Shown here piece after piece: positions 24,521-34,122 of a stretch of DNA of 55,673 nucleotides (position 1 is the first letter of the stretch; each line of letters begins with the position of its first letter). The notes beneath the pieces are model-generated. The model searched no databases and was not told the DNA's origin. It saw nothing but the letters and a program-made list of their open reading frames with translations. A program made the translations under genes and the position numbers. Source of the DNA: Lachnospiraceae bacterium (lineage in GTDB: Bacteria > Bacillota > Clostridia > Lachnospirales > Lachnospiraceae); the NCBI GenBank assembly GCA_017431515.1, contig JAFRKV010000002.1:1-55673 (forward strand). The letters run 5' to 3'.

Positions 24521-25353
24521 TGGCAAAGAGGAAAAAAGACGAAGGCGGCGGAGGCGGCGCACCGGGCTGGATGGCCACATTCTCCGACCTCATGAACCTG
24601 CTCCTTTGCTTCTTCGTGTTGCTGTTCTCCATGTCCTCAGTGGACGCTGCCAAATTCGAAGCGGTCGTTGCCTCGCTGCAGTCGAGTTTTTCGATTCTGC
24701 CGGCAGGCGGATCCTCCATCGGAGATGCCAATATGATCAGCTCCGGTATCAGCCAGCTTGAGAATCTGGACATCTATGTGAATCCGCAGGCCACCAGCTC
24801 CGACGGGGAAGACACCAACGACGGGGATACTGCGGACGAGGAACTTCAGGAAGCGCAGGAGAAATTGGAAGAAGCGCAGCTGGAAGAGTCCGAGCAGATG
24901 GCAGAGGAGATCGAAAAGCTGGCCCAGGAATACGGCATCCAGGATCAGGTGGAGGTATCCTTTAACGGAGATTATGTGCAGTTGACCCTAAACGGCGCGA
25001 TCCTCTTTGACTCGGGTAAATCGGAGATCAAGCAGGAGGCGCTGCCGCTGATCGACAAGATCGGCGCGATCCTGGACGGGTACCAGAATAACGATATCGA
25101 GATCGAGGGACATACCGATAACGTCCCGATCCACAGCGGCAAATTTGAAAATAATGATGTCCTGTCGATGTACCGCGCGCTTTCGGTGGCGGATTATATC
25201 AGACAGATCACGGGGATTCCCTCCGGACATATCAAGAGCTCCGGGAGAGGAGAGTATGTGCCCATCGCGGACAACGGCACTCCGGAAGGACGCGCCCGCA
25301 ACCGCCGCGTGGAGATCAAACTGTACAACTCTTACAATTCAGGGAAAGAGTAA
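24520..25353 (+). CDS. motB: Flagellar stator protein MotB
   Basis: A 277-residue stator subunit. A basic, Gly-rich N-terminus precedes the single membrane helix, whose ion-binding Asp is D23 in FSDLMNLLLCFFVLLFS. A Glu-rich linker (about 105-135) precedes the OmpA-like peptidoglycan-binding domain with LTLNGAILFDSGKSEI, IEIEGHTDNVPIHS and GRGEYVPIADN. The start shares one base with the stop of motA, so the pair is translationally coupled. Confidence 0.95.
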   Translation: MAKRKKDEGGGGGAPGWMATFSDLMNLLLCFFVLLFSMSSVDAAKFEAVVASLQSSFSILPAGGSSIGDANMISSGISQLENLDIYVNPQATSSDGEDTNDGDTADEELQEAQEKLEEAQLEESEQMAEEIEKLAQEYGIQDQVEVSFNGDYVQLTLNGAILFDSGKSEIKQEALPLIDKIGAILDGYQNNDIEIEGHTDNVPIHSGKFENNDVLSMYRALSVADYIRQITGIPSGHIKSSGRGEYVPIADNGTPEGRARNRRVEIKLYNSYNSGKE

Positions 25354-25411
25354 TCATGCGATCAACGCGAACCGCTGACAGGTGTTCGCGATACGAAAGG
25401 AAGACATTGCA

Positions 25412-25927
25412 ATGAAAAAAAATCTGATGTCGGTGCTGATCCTGGCACTCGTGTTTGTGAATGTGGCACTGACAGCGCTCCTTTTGATCACGGTGCTGCC
25501 GCAGGCAAAGAAAGCGAATGAACTGGTGACAAAGGTTGCTTCCGCGATTGATCTGGAGCTGGAGAGTGGTCAGGTGACCAATACCAGCACCATCCCGATC
25601 AGCGACATCGAGGTATATGCGGTGAACGGCGGTTCCGCATGGCTGATTAATCTGCAGAGCAATGACGGAAAGGCGCATCACGCGCAGATCGCGGTCAGCC
25701 TTTCTCTGAATACGCAGGACGACGGATACAAGGATGGCAGCGAATCGCTTGCCTCCAAGGAAGCGCTGATCATGGATGTGATCAACCGCGTGATCGGCGG
25801 GTATTACCCTGACGATCTGAAAAACGACCCGCAGGGGGCACAGCAGGAAATCTTAAAAGAACTGCAGAAGCTGTTTGATGATGACTTTATCGTCGGCGTC
25901 ACGTTCCCGACCTTTACGGTAGAATAA
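25412..25927 (+). CDS. fliL: Flagellar basal body-associated protein FliL
   Basis: A 171-residue protein with a short cytoplasmic N-terminus, a membrane helix at about 5-27 (MSVLILALVFVNVALTALLLITVL) and an outside domain with a family-like ILKELQKLF near the C-terminus. FliL forms a ring around the stator and helps its activation. The chosen ATG (25412) has GAAAGGAAG nine bases upstream; an upstream ATG at 25382 would add ten unlikely residues. Sequence similarity to well-known FliL is weak but position and topology agree. Confidence 0.85.
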   Translation: MKKNLMSVLILALVFVNVALTALLLITVLPQAKKANELVTKVASAIDLELESGQVTNTSTIPISDIEVYAVNGGSAWLINLQSNDGKAHHAQIAVSLSLNTQDDGYKDGSESLASKEALIMDVINRVIGGYYPDDLKNDPQGAQQEILKELQKLFDDDFIVGVTFPTFTVE

Positions 25928-25954
25928 GAAAAAGCGATATAGGGGAGAAAGCCC

Positions 25955-26935
25955 ATGGGCGAGGTTCTTTCCCAGAGCGAGATCGACAACCTCCTTCAAG
26001 CGCTCAGCAGCGGTGAAGTGGATGTTGAGGACATGAAAGACCGGGACGAGAAGCAGGTCAAGAATTATGACTTTGCGAGACCGTCCAAGTTCTCAAAGGA
26101 GCATCTCAGGACTCTGGAGATTATATTTGAACATTACGGGCGGCTGCTTTCCACGAACCTTCCGGTCTACTTAAGCAAGTCCGTTACGATCGAAGTCATG
26201 AACTCGGAAGCAGTGACTTATTCGGAGTTTTCCAATGCGCTGTCCAATCCGGTACTCCTTGGGATCGTGAATTTTTCCCCGCTGCAGGGAAATGTGATTC
26301 TGGAGCTGGCGGCGAACCTGGGCTTCACCATCGTGGACCGGATGCTTGGAGGACCGGGCAAACCGCTGGACAAAAACCGTGATTTTTCGGAAATAGAGCT
26401 TTTGATCATTGACCGTATTATGGCGGTCTGCGTAAATCTCCTCCGGGAGCCGTGGAAAAACGTGGTGGACCTGCATCCGCATCTGGAGCGGATCGAGACC
26501 AATTCCCAGTTTGCGCAGATTATCGCGCCGAGCGAGATGATCGCGATCGTTACGATCAACATCCACATCGGCGATGTGGAAGGTCTCATGAATATCTGTC
26601 TTCCCTATCTGACGCTGGAAGACGTCATGGACAAGCTGAACACGAAATACTGGTTTTCCACCATGCAGGAGATGGACGAAGCGTCTTACCGGGATAATCT
26701 GGAAGCGCTGGTGAATAAGGTTCATGTGCCGGTGAAGGCGATTCTGGGGAACAGCAGTATCAATGTCAATGATTTCATCAATCTGCAGGTGGGTGACATC
26801 ATCCGTCTGGATAAAAAGGTTGAAGATGAATTAGATGTATTTGTAGGCGACATCAAGAAATTTACGGCCTTGCCGGGCGCGTCCGATGACGCGTACGCAA
26901 TCAGAGTCACCTCGATCATCAGAGAGGAGCAATAA
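25955..26935 (+). CDS. fliM: Flagellar motor switch protein FliM
   Basis: A 326-residue switch protein. The N-terminal VLSQSEIDNLLQAL binds phospho-CheY in studied members. A central CheC/CheX-like domain follows, with DFARPSKFSKEHLRTLEIIFEHYGRLLS and GGPGKPLDKNRDFSEIE. The C-terminal SpoA domain has INVNDFINLQVGDIIRLDKKV. Length is normal. It stands just upstream of fliY, as in Bacillus. Confidence 0.97.
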   Translation: MGEVLSQSEIDNLLQALSSGEVDVEDMKDRDEKQVKNYDFARPSKFSKEHLRTLEIIFEHYGRLLSTNLPVYLSKSVTIEVMNSEAVTYSEFSNALSNPVLLGIVNFSPLQGNVILELAANLGFTIVDRMLGGPGKPLDKNRDFSEIELLIIDRIMAVCVNLLREPWKNVVDLHPHLERIETNSQFAQIIAPSEMIAIVTINIHIGDVEGLMNICLPYLTLEDVMDKLNTKYWFSTMQEMDEASYRDNLEALVNKVHVPVKAILGNSSINVNDFINLQVGDIIRLDKKVEDELDVFVGDIKKFTALPGASDDAYAIRVTSIIREEQ

Positions 26936-26937
26936 GC

Positions 26938-28095
26938 GTGGACGGAGTATTATCACAAGAAGAGATTAACGCCCTGCTGGACAGTGGGGGCGATGGCGGC
27001 GCCGCTGACGACGGACCGGGATCTCTTTCTTCCACCGAGATGGACACGATTGGCGAAGTTGCCAACATCAGTATGGGAACTGCCGCGACAACCTTGTTCT
27101 CTCTGGTTAACCGGAAGGTGGATATCTCAACGCCCGTGGTTTCGGAGGCGACCTGGAAAGACATCGCCGGGAATTATGAAAAGCCTTGCGTTTTTATACG
27201 GATCGGCTATACTTTAGGATTGGATGGAAGCAACATTCTGGTGCTGAAGGAGCGGGACGTCAAAGTCATCACCGATCTGATGATGGGAAATGACGGGACC
27301 AATACCGATGGAGAGCTTTCAGAGCTTCATCTCTCCGCCATCAGCGAGGCGATGAACCAGATGATGGGATCGGCGGCCACATCGCTTTCGTCGATGCTCA
27401 ACAAGATGATCGACATCAGTCCTCCGGTTGCGGATCTGATTGATCTGCAGGAGACCGTGGATGAAAGCGAGATCGAGCCGTTTCTGGCCGGGCATTTTGT
27501 CAAGATTGCCTTCAAGATGCAGATCGGGGATCTCGTAGACAGCGAGATCATGCAGCTGTATCCCTACAGTTTCGCTCACGAGATGTGTGACAGCATCACC
27601 AAGAATATGCAGATGGACAGCGAGAGCGTGGGAGGGGAGAGTGCACCGGCGCCCGCAGCGGCACAGTCTCCGGCGCCTGCACCTGCACCCGCAGCGGCTC
27701 CTCCGCCTCAGGCAGCAGCACCGCCACCGATGGCAGCGGCTCCGCCGCCGCAGGGGATGCCGATGGCGCAGCCGGTGGATATGTCCATGTACGGGGCTCC
27801 GGTCAATATCCAGCCCGCGCAGTTCCAGCCTTTCGTGACAGAGCTGAACCCGGCGCTTCAGAAAGAAAACATCGATCTGATCATGGATGTGCCGCTGGAG
27901 GTCACGGTGGAACTGGGACGGACCAGCAAGTCGATTCAGGATATCTTGGATTTTGCGCCCGGTACTATCATCGAGCTGAACAAACTGGCAGGAGAGCCGG
28001 TGGACATCCTGGTCAACGGCAAGTACGTCGCCAAAGGCGAGGTCGTCGTCATCGAAGAAAGCTTCGGTGTGCGGTTGACGGAGATTATCAAGTGA
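26938..28095 (+). CDS. fliY: Flagellar motor switch phosphatase FliY
   Basis: A 385-residue FliY. Residues about 1-15 (VLSQEEINALLDSG) resemble the FliM CheY-binding motif. Two CheC-type phosphatase motifs follow: IGEVANISMGTAATTL and ISEAMNQMMGSAATSL, each with the Glu and Asn that attack CheY-P. A linker rich in Pro, Ala and Gln (about 235-285) leads to a C-terminal SpoA/FliN domain (VPLEVTVELGRTSKSIQDILDFAPGTIIELNKLAGEPVDI). The start is GTG 26938. FliY makes the lower C ring and dephosphorylates CheY-P at the motor. Confidence 0.96.
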   Translation: MDGVLSQEEINALLDSGGDGGAADDGPGSLSSTEMDTIGEVANISMGTAATTLFSLVNRKVDISTPVVSEATWKDIAGNYEKPCVFIRIGYTLGLDGSNILVLKERDVKVITDLMMGNDGTNTDGELSELHLSAISEAMNQMMGSAATSLSSMLNKMIDISPPVADLIDLQETVDESEIEPFLAGHFVKIAFKMQIGDLVDSEIMQLYPYSFAHEMCDSITKNMQMDSESVGGESAPAPAAAQSPAPAPAPAAAPPPQAAAPPPMAAAPPPQGMPMAQPVDMSMYGAPVNIQPAQFQPFVTELNPALQKENIDLIMDVPLEVTVELGRTSKSIQDILDFAPGTIIELNKLAGEPVDILVNGKYVAKGEVVVIEESFGVRLTEIIK

Positions 28096-28099
28096 CAGC

Positions 28100-28122
28100 A
28101 AGGCTCGCACCATAGGAGCCTT
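28100..28122 (+). other. Hairpin between fliY and cheY
   Basis: AAGGCTC and GAGCCTT pair around a nine-base loop. There is no T-run, so it is probably a processing or stability hairpin within the operon and not a terminator. Confidence 0.4.
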
Positions 28123-28173
28123 CTGAAATAAAAAGAAAACACATTAACAAATCAAGATAAGGAGAGAAACAAA

Positions 28174-28536
28174 ATGGCAAAGAACATCTTAATTTGTGAT
28201 GACGCAGCATTCATGCGGATGATGATCAAGGACATCCTCACAAAGAATGGCTACAATATCGCAGGTGAGGCAGAGAATGGAGCCAAGGCAGTCGAGAAAT
28301 ACAACGAGACAAAGCCGGATCTGGTTCTGATGGATATCACGATGCCTGAGATGGACGGGATCCAAGCGCTGAAGAAGATCAAAGAAGGAGATCCCAACGC
28401 GACGGTGATCATGTGCTCTGCAATGGGTCAGCAGGCCATGGTGATTGAGGCGATTCAGTCCGGCGCAAAGGATTTCATCGTAAAGCCGTTCCAGGCAGAG
28501 CGTGTGCTGGAAGCTGTGAAAAAAGTCGTGGGCTGA
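28174..28536 (+). CDS. cheY: Chemotaxis response regulator CheY
   Basis: A single receiver domain of 120 residues. The acidic pair is D9-D10 (ILICDDAAFMR), the phosphorylated residue is Asp54 (LVLMDITMPEMDG), the Thr/Ser position is in IMCSAMGQQ and the Lys is in FIVKPFQ. There is no output domain. It carries the signal from CheA to FliM and FliY. AAGGAGAG precedes the ATG. Confidence 0.97.
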   Translation: MAKNILICDDAAFMRMMIKDILTKNGYNIAGEAENGAKAVEKYNETKPDLVLMDITMPEMDGIQALKKIKEGDPNATVIMCSAMGQQAMVIEAIQSGAKDFIVKPFQAERVLEAVKKVVG

Positions 28537-28540
28537 TCCG

Positions 28541-28927
28541 ATGATCTTGCTTAGCACTAGAGGATCTGTTCAGAGCGCATTCCAACTGATTGGCGTGCTC
28601 CTGATCTTTGTTTTTGTGCTTGTGATTACCTATTTTACCACGCGTTTTATTGCGGGGTATCAGAAGGTACAGTCGCAGGGACGGAATCTCAAGGCTGTAG
28701 AGACCCTGCGGCTGGTGAATAATAAATATCTGCAGATCGTCAAAGCAGGCGAGAAGTACCTTGTGATCGCAATCGGAAAGGATGAGGTACGCCTGCTTGC
28801 CACATTGACGGAAGAAGAGTTGGTGCAGTACGAGCCGCCGGCAGCGCCGGTGACTACGACGTTTCAAGACTCGCTGCGTATCGCGCTGGGCAAATGGAAA
28901 GATCATTTTCCCAAAAAGCAGGCCTGA
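28541..28927 (+). CDS. fliO: Flagellar biosynthesis protein FliO/FliZ
   Basis: A 128-residue protein with one N-terminal membrane helix (about 11-33, AFQLIGVLLIFVFVLVITYF), then a small cytoplasmic domain with RNLKAVETLRLVNNKYLQIVKAGEKYLVIAIGKDEVRLLATL, the FliO pattern. FliO helps assemble the FliP ring of the export gate. It lies between cheY and fliP as in Bacillus, where it is called FliZ. Confidence 0.9.
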   Translation: MILLSTRGSVQSAFQLIGVLLIFVFVLVITYFTTRFIAGYQKVQSQGRNLKAVETLRLVNNKYLQIVKAGEKYLVIAIGKDEVRLLATLTEEELVQYEPPAAPVTTTFQDSLRIALGKWKDHFPKKQA

Positions 28928-28930
28928 GTG

Positions 28931-29761
28931 ATGAACAAAAAGTATGTTTTGCGTATAGCCGCAGGAGTGATTGCGGCGTTTCTCATTTGTTTAATCGCAA
29001 TGCCGATGCGCGTTGCGGCGGCTGAGCCCTCCGACATCGGCTCGTTAAATGTTGAAAACAGCAACGGAGAAGAGGTCCCCCACGCACAGGACGACATCAA
29101 TAACGGCTTCGCCATCATTTACAACAATGATGAAGGAAGCCTGACGGCGCCGGTTCGGATCCTGATCGTCATTACGATCCTTTCCATTGCGCCGGCGATC
29201 CTGGTCATGCTGACCTCGTTTACGAGGATCATCGTGGTGCTGCACTTCCTTCGGACCGCAATCGGGACGAACACAGCTCCGCCGAACCAGGTTTTGATCG
29301 GACTTGCGCTGTTTTTGACTTTTTTTATTATGTATCCCACGTTTTCTGCGATTAATGAAAACGCGATCCAGCCCCTCGACCGGGGAGAGATCACGCAGGA
29401 AGAAGCAGTGCAGGAAGCGATCCAGCCTCTCAGGGATTTTATGCTGAGCCAGGCGAAAGAGAAAGACATCGATCTGTTTTGCCAGATCGCAAACATTACC
29501 TACAAGACCAGTGACGACATTCCCAATATGGTTTTGATCCCGGGATTTATCCTGAGTGAGCTCAGGCAGGCGTTTGTGATCGGCTTTTTGATCTATATAC
29601 CGTTTATTGTGATTGATATGGTGGTATCGTCGGTACTGATGTCCATGGGTATGATGATGCTGCCGCCGACAACCATCTCGCTGCCGTTTAAGGTATTGCT
29701 GTTTATCCTTGCGGACGGGTGGGATCTGGTCATCGGAAATCTGGTTCGCACTTTCTACTGA
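28931..29761 (+). CDS. fliP: Flagellar export gate protein FliP
   Basis: A 276-residue membrane protein of the export gate. A cleavable-looking signal sequence (about 1-30, ending near RVAAAEP) is typical of FliP. The hallmark segments are [32 protein letters not shown], and [33 protein letters not shown]. Starts at GTG 28928 or ATG 28931 are equally placed; I prefer the ATG. FliP forms a pentamer with FliQ and FliR. Confidence 0.96.
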   Translation: MNKKYVLRIAAGVIAAFLICLIAMPMRVAAAEPSDIGSLNVENSNGEEVPHAQDDINNGFAIIYNNDEGSLTAPVRILIVITILSIAPAILVMLTSFTRIIVVLHFLRTAIGTNTAPPNQVLIGLALFLTFFIMYPTFSAINENAIQPLDRGEITQEEAVQEAIQPLRDFMLSQAKEKDIDLFCQIANITYKTSDDIPNMVLIPGFILSELRQAFVIGFLIYIPFIVIDMVVSSVLMSMGMMMLPPTTISLPFKVLLFILADGWDLVIGNLVRTFY

Positions 29762-29778
29762 CAGGAGGAAGGTAAACG

Positions 29779-30051
29779 ATGATTACCCAGGGAGAGATCC
29801 TCGATATCGCAAGAGACACCTTTTATACGATCATCACGACCGCGGCGCCGCCGCTTTTGATTTCACTGATCGTGGGACTGGTCATCAGCGTGTTCCAGAC
29901 GGTCACCAGCATTCAGGAGCAGACGCTGACTTTCGTGCCGAAGATTCTGGCGATCTTTCTGACCCTGATGCTGATTGGATCGTGGATGCTGGATAATCTG
30001 ACGGATTTTATGACACGATTATGGAATAATTTTGCACTCTATCTGAATTGA
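29779..30051 (+). CDS. fliQ: Flagellar export gate protein FliQ
   Basis: A 90-residue protein of two hydrophobic helices: about 14-40 (APPLLISLIVGLVISVFQTVTSIQEQTLTFVPK is the family core) and about 50-75. It has the standard length and lies between fliP and fliR. AGGAGG precedes the ATG. Confidence 0.96.
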   Translation: MITQGEILDIARDTFYTIITTAAPPLLISLIVGLVISVFQTVTSIQEQTLTFVPKILAIFLTLMLIGSWMLDNLTDFMTRLWNNFALYLN

Positions 30052-30052
30052 C

Positions 30053-30832
30053 ATGGTAACCTTCACTTTTTCGCTGTACGCATTTGAATTCTTCCTGGCA
30101 ATTCTTGTGCGGACGGCCAGCTTCTTTTTCGTTGCACCGCTGTTCGGTGTACAGGGGGTGCCGAGCCGGATCAAACTTGGACTGGCTTTTTTCATTTCCC
30201 TGATGCTGTACAATATTCTGCCCCATGAGACACTGGACTATCAGGACGTGGTGGGATTCGCGATGATCGTGGTGAAGGAAACCATCGTCGGATTGGTGCT
30301 GGGTTTTATGGCGAATATCAGTACCTACATAATCAACCTTGCAGGTACTTTCATTGATCAGCATATGGGTCTTTCCATGGCGGCGGAGTATAACCCCATG
30401 ACCCAGATGCAGACGAGTGTGACCGGGAATCTGTATTACTATCTGGTGCTGCTTTTACTCCTTGTGACGGGGCTGGATCATTATCTGATCCAGGCGCTGG
30501 CGGATACCTACACCGTGATTCCCATCAACGGCGCTGTCTTTCATACCGATCGGATGCTGGAAGCGTTTTTGATGTATATGGCGGACTCTTTCATTCTGGC
30601 GTTTCGGATCGCGTTACCGGTATTTGCCTGCATCATGATCCTGAACGCTATTTTGGGTGTTATGGCGAAGGTTGCGCCGCAGATGAATATGTTTTCCGTC
30701 GGTATGCAGCTCAAGATTTTTGCCGGCCTGGCGATTCTGATCATGATCACCCAGCTTCTGCCGTACGTTTCGGATTTCATCTATACGGAGATCCGGCGGA
30801 TGATGGTATCGATCACGGAGGCCATGTATTAG
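30053..30832 (+). CDS. fliR: Flagellar export gate protein FliR
   Basis: A 259-residue, very hydrophobic protein with about six membrane helices, the last member of the FliPQR gate. Family patterns include FLAILVRTASFFFVAPLFG, GVPSRIKLGLAFFISLML, VKETIVGLVLGFMAN and AEYNPMTQMQ. It starts one base after the stop of fliQ. Confidence 0.95.
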   Translation: MVTFTFSLYAFEFFLAILVRTASFFFVAPLFGVQGVPSRIKLGLAFFISLMLYNILPHETLDYQDVVGFAMIVVKETIVGLVLGFMANISTYIINLAGTFIDQHMGLSMAAEYNPMTQMQTSVTGNLYYYLVLLLLLVTGLDHYLIQALADTYTVIPINGAVFHTDRMLEAFLMYMADSFILAFRIALPVFACIMILNAILGVMAKVAPQMNMFSVGMQLKIFAGLAILIMITQLLPYVSDFIYTEIRRMMVSITEAMY

Positions 30833-30854
30833 GGAAATTTTTAGGAGAGCTCCT

Positions 30855-31967
30855 ATGGACCTTCTGCTCCAATATAATCTGCAGTTTTTTGCCAACGATG
30901 ACGCGACGGAAGAACCTACCGCCAAGAAGACCGAAGACGCGCGGAAAAAGGGTCAGGTTGCCAAAAGCAAAGAGCTGGAAAACGCAGTCATCTTGCTGGT
31001 GCTGTTTTTAACCATCCGCATCGCGGCGGGCATGATGTCGGATAATTTCGGAAACACCTTCCGTTATGTATATGGTCATGTGCCGGACGTTTTATCCAAC
31101 GCGGCGATGGAGGGCGGGATCTCCACCATCACCATCCGCAGCATGCTGGTCTACATCATGACCAGGATCCTGACGATCTGTCTCCCGTTTTTTGTCCTGG
31201 GTGTGATCGTGGCGTTTGTGGTGAATGTATTGCAGTTTGGCTTTAAGGTGACGCCGGAGCCCCTGAAACCAAAGCTGGATAAACTGAATCCGGCAAGCGG
31301 ACTGAAACGGATTTTTTCCAAGGATTCGTTGTTTGAACTGCTGAAGTCCATTCTGAAGATTGTGGTGATCGCAGTGATCGCTTACGCCACCATCAAGGAA
31401 CAGGCGGACCGGCTGTTTGTGATCTATGACATCGGTGTGGTGCAGGCCGTGATCCTGATGGGGACCATCATCCTGGATGTGGGCATCCGGATCAGCATGG
31501 TATTTCTGGTACTCGGCTTTGTGGATCTTTTATACCAGAAACGCAAACACCATAAGAACCTGATGATGACCAAGCAGGAGGTCAAGGACGAATATAAAAA
31601 CACCGAAGGAGATCCGGCAGTCAAGAGTGCGCAGCGGCAGCGGATGCGTGAAGCGAGCCAGCGTCGCATGATGCAGGATGTCCCCCAGGCGGACGTGGTC
31701 ATCACGAACCCAACGCATCTGGCGGTTGCTTTGCAGTATGACGGAGAAAAAAACCGCGCGCCCGTGGTGGTGGCAAAAGGAGAGGAATACGTTGCCGCCA
31801 AGATCAAGGAAGTGGCGAGAGAGCACGGTGTGCAGATTATCGAGGATAAGCCCCTTGCGAGAATGCTTTACACCACCGTGGAAGTGGGGCAGGAGATTCC
31901 TCCGGAGCTTTATCAGACCGTGGCGGAAGTGCTTGCGATGGTCTACAGCATGAAGAAGGTTTCCTGA
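30855..31967 (+). CDS. flhB: Flagellar export switch protein FlhB
   Basis: A 370-residue protein with four membrane helices (about 40-215) and a cytoplasmic domain that cleaves itself at NPTH (Asn285-Pro286), seen in VVITNPTHLAVALQY. The N-terminus has EEPTAKKTEDARKKGQVAKSKEL, a family signature. FlhB sets the specificity of export and switches after the FliK signal. It ends 102 bases before flhA, a spacer without clear coding capacity. Confidence 0.97.
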   Translation: MDLLLQYNLQFFANDDATEEPTAKKTEDARKKGQVAKSKELENAVILLVLFLTIRIAAGMMSDNFGNTFRYVYGHVPDVLSNAAMEGGISTITIRSMLVYIMTRILTICLPFFVLGVIVAFVVNVLQFGFKVTPEPLKPKLDKLNPASGLKRIFSKDSLFELLKSILKIVVIAVIAYATIKEQADRLFVIYDIGVVQAVILMGTIILDVGIRISMVFLVLGFVDLLYQKRKHHKNLMMTKQEVKDEYKNTEGDPAVKSAQRQRMREASQRRMMQDVPQADVVITNPTHLAVALQYDGEKNRAPVVVAKGEEYVAAKIKEVAREHGVQIIEDKPLARMLYTTVEVGQEIPPELYQTVAEVLAMVYSMKKVS

Positions 31968-32069
31968 TGCAGGAACCTGGCGTGATCCGGCTCTTGGAAA
32001 AGCAGCATCACAGGGTCTGATGGCAGGGGCGGACAGGAAATCCCGGGAAAAAGACGGAAAGGAGGACAT

Positions 32070-34112
32070 ATGGGCGGAATCAAAAAAGCCGATATCGGCG
32101 TCGCGGCATATTTGATGGCTGCGATTCTGTTCTTCATCATTCCGATCCCCAGCGTGATGCTCGACGTCATGCTTGCGATCAATCTGTCGATTGCCCTGAT
32201 CGTCCTGTTTAACTGTCTTTTTGTCAAAGAAGTGCTGGATATGTCCTTCTTCCCGACATTGCTGCTGTTTACGACGATCTTTCGGATTTCGCTGAACGTC
32301 AGTTCCACCCGTCTGATCCTGACCACCGGAGAGCCCGGAAACGTGGTGGAGACCTTCGGACAGTTCGTGGGTGGCGGCGATCTGGTCATCGGTGCGATCA
32401 TTTTCATCATTTTGATCATCATCCAGTTTGTGGTCATCAACAAAGGTTCTGAGCGTGTGTCCGAAGTCACCGCGCGTTTCACCTTGGACGCAATGCCCGG
32501 TAAGCAGATGGCCATCGACGCGGACTTAAATACCGGCGCCATCGACGATGCGGAAGCGAAGCGCAGGCGTGACAAGATCCAGAAAGAATCCGCTTTTTTC
32601 GGCTCCATGGATGGTGCGACGAAGTATGTCAAGGGAGACGCGACAGCGGGTCTCATCATTACCGGCGTCAACCTGGTGGGCGGCATCGTGATGGGCATGA
32701 TGAATGGCGGGATGTCCGCAGCCGAAGCGCTGCAGCGATACGGCCTCCTGACCATCGGTGACGGGCTTTCTTCCCAGATCCCGTCTCTTGCCATCTCGCT
32801 GGCTACCGGTATTCTCGTCACAAAGGGAAGTGCAGAGGCCGATTTTGCGGGCGTTCTGGTCAGCCAGCTCTTTGGCGTACCGAAAGTTTTAATGCTGGTC
32901 GGCGCAGTGCTGGCGCTGCTGGGGATTTTTACGCCGCTGAATGTGTTTCTGTTTCTCGCGCTCGGCGGGATGTTTTTGATCGTCGGCTATCGGATGAGCA
33001 AGACCATCGAGGTCAAGGAGACAGAGGAGGAAGCTCAGGCCGAAGAGGAACAGGCGGAGGAGATCCGAAGGCCGGAGAATGTGGTGTCTCTGCTTTCGGT
33101 GGATCCGATCGAGCTGGAGTTCGGGTACGGCATCATTCCGCTGGCGGACGTGAACCAGGGCGGCGATCTTTTAGATCGTGTCGTCATGATCCGACGGCAG
33201 ATCGCGTTGGAGCTCGGCACGGTTGTGCCCATCATTCGTTTGCGTGACAACATCCAGCTGAATCCGAATCAGTATATCATCAAGATCAAAGGCATTCAGG
33301 TGACGGAGGGAGAGATCCTGTTTGATCACTATATGGCCATGAATCCCGGGTATGTGGAGGAGGAGATCACGGGTATTCCCACAACGGAGCCCAGCTTCCA
33401 TCTGCCGGCGACCTGGATCACGGAGAGCCAGAGAGAGCGCGCGGAGAGCCTCGGCTATACCGTGGTGGATCCGCCCTCCATCATTGCGACCCACCTGACA
33501 GAAGTGATCCGTTCCCATATCGCGGAGCTTTTGACCAGACAGGATGTGCAGAACCTTGTCAATAACCTGAAGGAGAGCAATCCCGCCCTGGTGGACGAGC
33601 TGGTGCCGAAGCTCCTCGGCCTCGGCGAAGTGCAGAAGGTTTTGCAGAACCTTTTGTCCGAAGGGATTTCCATCAGAGATCTCCTGTCGATTTTTGAAAC
33701 GCTGGCGGATCACGCCACGACCACAAGGGATACGGATGTGCTGACGGAGTATGTCAGACAGGCGTTGAAACGCGCCATTTCCAATAAATATTTTCCGGCG
33801 AATGAGGCCACCAGCGTGATCACTCTGGATCCGAAGATCGAGCAGGAGATCATGGGCTCTGTGAAACAGACGGAGCAGGGCGCCTATCTCACCATGGATC
33901 CGGATCGCACGAAAGGCATTATGAAATCTGTTGAGGAAGAGACCACGAAGCTGGAGAACCTCGGCAAGATGCCTATCGTGATCACATCCCCCATTGTGAG
34001 GATGTACTTCAAGCGGCTGACAGAGGACTTTTTCCACGATCTGATCGTCGTGTCCTATAATGAGGTGGAGTCAAACGTGGAGCTGCAGTCTGTGGGCATG
34101 GTGACAGCGTAG
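32070..34112 (+). CDS. flhA: Flagellar export gate protein FlhA
   Basis: A 680-residue protein. The N-terminal half has about eight membrane helices and the FHIPEP-family stretch DMSFFPTLLLFTTIFRISLNVSSTRLIL, with the cytoplasmic loop rich in charge (VSEVTARFTLDAMPGKQMAIDADL) that forms part of the proton-using gate. The C-terminal half (from about 330) is the docking ring for chaperone-substrate complexes. AAGGAGG precedes the ATG. Confidence 0.97.
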   Translation: MGGIKKADIGVAAYLMAAILFFIIPIPSVMLDVMLAINLSIALIVLFNCLFVKEVLDMSFFPTLLLFTTIFRISLNVSSTRLILTTGEPGNVVETFGQFVGGGDLVIGAIIFIILIIIQFVVINKGSERVSEVTARFTLDAMPGKQMAIDADLNTGAIDDAEAKRRRDKIQKESAFFGSMDGATKYVKGDATAGLIITGVNLVGGIVMGMMNGGMSAAEALQRYGLLTIGDGLSSQIPSLAISLATGILVTKGSAEADFAGVLVSQLFGVPKVLMLVGAVLALLGIFTPLNVFLFLALGGMFLIVGYRMSKTIEVKETEEEAQAEEEQAEEIRRPENVVSLLSVDPIELEFGYGIIPLADVNQGGDLLDRVVMIRRQIALELGTVVPIIRLRDNIQLNPNQYIIKIKGIQVTEGEILFDHYMAMNPGYVEEEITGIPTTEPSFHLPATWITESQRERAESLGYTVVDPPSIIATHLTEVIRSHIAELLTRQDVQNLVNNLKESNPALVDELVPKLLGLGEVQKVLQNLLSEGISIRDLLSIFETLADHATTTRDTDVLTEYVRQALKRAISNKYFPANEATSVITLDPKIEQEIMGSVKQTEQGAYLTMDPDRTKGIMKSVEEETTKLENLGKMPIVITSPIVRMYFKRLTEDFFHDLIVVSYNEVESNVELQSVGMVTA

Positions 34113-34122
34113 TGAGGATAGC

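Noticed and set aside
31967-32020. A 17-codon open frame overlapping the flhB stop
   Set aside because: Too short, no ribosome binding site and no known peptide at this place.
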